Positions 62,573 to 64,000 of a stretch of DNA of 64,000 nucleotides are shown here, piece after piece; the stretch's first letter is position 1; each line of letters starts with the position of its first letter. The notes under the pieces were generated by a model. The model did not search any database. It was given only the letters and a program-made list of their open reading frames with translations, and had not been told where the DNA came from. The stretch is taken from positions 1-64,000 of the forward strand of contig NZ_WSTB01000011.1 in NCBI RefSeq assembly GCF_009789235.1, in the 5' to 3' direction. The stretch is from Flavobacterium hydrocarbonoxydans. GTDB taxonomy: Bacteria; Bacteroidota; Bacteroidia; Flavobacteriales; Flavobacteriaceae. The translations under genes and the position numbers were made by a program.

Positions 62573-63177
62573 AAGGAAATCTCTTTTTCAATATTAGCTC
62601 TGGCTTTCTCTTCATATAAATTCCTGAATTGATCCGTTTGAAAAATAAATTCATTCTCCAGGAAATGTTTTAATGCTTTCGCTCTTCCGGGTTTATAGAG
62701 AAAGTCTGGATAAATACGGTATTCTTTTCTAATCTGTTCAAAATAGGTTTTATATCCGTCCCAATCGCGGGCGAGAATTTTCAAATCAAAATCGATCAGC
62801 CAGTTTATATCTTCAATTGCATTATGCTGATGTAATTGTGTGGCACAAATCATATCAAAAACCAATTCCGAATTCAGAGTGGTTTCCTTCGGAAGAATTT
62901 TTACGGCAAACTCAGCACTTTTCAGTTCATTGTCTTTCCTGCTGCTGCTATAAATGTAGTCGTGATAAAAAATAGCATACAAAACTTCAACAGGAAATTG
63001 AAGCTGATCGGCATATTTATCATAACTGCTAATCATATCTTGTATGTGCGTCAGATTATGATAGTGTCTCGATTTCTTGGAATAAGCCTTTTCCAGATCA
63101 AGCCAGTTTTGCTGAATCTCATTTGTTCCAAAACCAATCTTCGAGAGTAATTGGGTATATTTATCTTTAAGATTCAT
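62563..63177 (-). CDS. HD-domain phosphohydrolase-like protein
   Basis: 204 aa. Metal-binding motifs SRHYHNLTHIQDM and YAIFYHDYIYSS (HD), plus DMICATQLHQHN, fit the predicted metal-dependent HD superfamily. Substrate is unknown. The ATG at 63177 was chosen: the frame continues upstream but that part lies in the promoter region shared with the divergent rtcB gene. Confidence 0.85.
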   Translation of the reverse strand: MNLKDKYTQLLSKIGFGTNEIQQNWLDLEKAYSKKSRHYHNLTHIQDMISSYDKYADQLQFPVEVLYAIFYHDYIYSSSRKDNELKSAEFAVKILPKETTLNSELVFDMICATQLHQHNAIEDINWLIDFDLKILARDWDGYKTYFEQIRKEYRIYPDFLYKPGRAKALKHFLENEFIFQTDQFRNLYEEKARANIEKEISLLS

Positions 63178-63270
63178 GTTGTTTTTTCTCAAAAATAACC
63201 AATCTTTTTCTGCTGCGCAAAATAATTGCGTAGTAAGATAAAACCTTTGTACTATCAAAATATAAAAACA

Positions 63271-64000
63271 ATGAAAACACAAATCAACGGATTTGAATTA
63301 ATGGAATTAGGATTCCCGGAAGGAAAAACAATCGGAATCGCATTAAAAATAAACAATAAAAGACATGGTCTAAAACGCGATGAGATGATAACCAGTTTCA
63401 AAAGCGTATTAGAAACACCTGAAAATTATACAGACGATGCTATTTTTAGCAAACTGGCCATCGCCTTAATCGAAAAAGCAAATGAAAAACCGGAAGATTT
63501 TATTGTTTTAAACGAAAACCCGAACCCATATTCCGCTTACGGATTAGAACATATCGAGGATGGAGCCAGAAAACAAATGGAAGTGGCTATGCAACTCCCT
63601 GTTACGGTTGCCGGAGCGTTAATGCCAGATGCGCATCAGGGTTACGGATTGCCTATTGGCGGTGTTTTAGCAACTAAAAATGCCATTATTCCGTATGGTG
63701 TTGGCGTTGATATTGGGTGCAGAATGGCGTTGTCGGTTTATGATATTCCGGAGGATTTTTATTTTGAAAATGAAGCTAAATTCAAAAGAGAATTAGTAGC
63801 ACATTCTAAGTTTGGTGCGGGTCATGGTTTTCACGGACAGTACAAATCTGATCACGCGATTTTGGAGAATGATACTTTTAATATAAATCCGTTTGTGAAA
63901 AATCTAAAAGATAAAGCCTGGTCACAATTGGGTTCTTCGGGTGGAGGTAATCACTTTGTAGAATTCGGAATTATGGAATTTGCCAAAGACGATGCGATAT
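63271..64000 (+). CDS. rtcB: RtcB RNA-splicing ligase (incomplete at window end)
   Basis: 243 codons visible, running off the right edge. The metal and GMP-binding motifs are MPDAHQGYGLPIGGVLAT, YGVGVDIGCRMAL (metal-ligand C150) and SSGGGNHFVEFG. It joins RNA 2',3'-cyclic phosphate or 3'-phosphate ends to 5'-OH ends using GTP, for RNA repair. The remaining ~200 residues, including the C-terminal guanylated His, are outside the window. Divergent from the HD-domain gene. Confidence 0.93.
   Translation, partial: MKTQINGFELMELGFPEGKTIGIALKINNKRHGLKRDEMITSFKSVLETPENYTDDAIFSKLAIALIEKANEKPEDFIVLNENPNPYSAYGLEHIEDGARKQMEVAMQLPVTVAGALMPDAHQGYGLPIGGVLATKNAIIPYGVGVDIGCRMALSVYDIPEDFYFENEAKFKRELVAHSKFGAGHGFHGQYKSDHAILENDTFNINPFVKNLKDKAWSQLGSSGGGNHFVEFGIMEFAKDDAI

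Overview
The window is AT-rich chromosomal DNA from a Bacteroidota bacterium, almost certainly a Flavobacterium or close relative. The evidence is a tmRNA whose tag reads GENNYALAA, Bacteroidota-type promoters (TTG...TAnnTTTG), many short exported proteins with Flavobacterium-like signal peptides, a TonB-dependent receptor, and several dispersed palindromic repeat families. All identifications rest on reading motifs and layout; no database search was run.

Layout. 1-405: the end of an rRNA operon (5S rRNA) followed by tRNA-Phe and tRNA-Leu. 629-2434: a secreted GH2 glycosidase with the uronate-recognition motif of beta-glucuronidases. 2520-12141: a ~9.6 kb integrative mobilizable element inserted in the 3' end of the tmRNA gene. 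It carries a tyrosine integrase, an excisionase-like protein, a helicase-primase and a Toprim primase separated by an iteron-like cluster, a hairpin-rich oriT candidate, MobC, a relaxase, and a SulP anion transporter as apparent cargo. The element rebuilt the tmRNA 3' end and supplied a new terminator; the old terminator is stranded at the far left end.

12586-24502: a serine hydrolase, an alanine/saccharopine dehydrogenase-like enzyme, fumarase C, a TonB-linked outer-membrane protein, an ArsC-like protein, a CPBP protease, MenE and an RsmB-type rRNA methyltransferase, with repeat-rich gaps between them. 24591-31788: a type VI secretion effector island on the minus strand (VgrG, a small unknown protein, a Tle1-like DUF2235 phospholipase, two DUF2931 lipoproteins as likely immunity proteins, and a dead copy of the small protein), bracketed by two identical 48-bp terminator repeats. 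The second immunity gene arose by tandem duplication that also copied the tail of the effector gene.

31800-53473: mostly core and stress genes. These include Kup, an ECF sigma module, IlvE, MnmD, OxyR divergent from Dps, a SulP transporter paired with a beta-carbonic anhydrase, a LETM1-related protein, Cu/Zn superoxide dismutase, small exported proteins and a GH18 chitinase. 53743-61003: a fatty-acid beta-oxidation operon (MarR regulator, FadN-like, thiolase, acyl-CoA dehydrogenase). Two different selfish cassettes occupy its intergenic gaps: a REP-associated tyrosine transposase with REP palindromes, and a four-helix-bundle (S23) gene with terminal inverted repeats. 61250-64000: a WYL regulator, an HD-domain protein and the start of rtcB, which runs off the window.

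The most interesting parts are the tmRNA-integrated element with its possible iteron origin, the repeat-bracketed VgrG/Tle1/DUF2931 island with mosaic immunity duplication, and the two cassettes inside the beta-oxidation operon.
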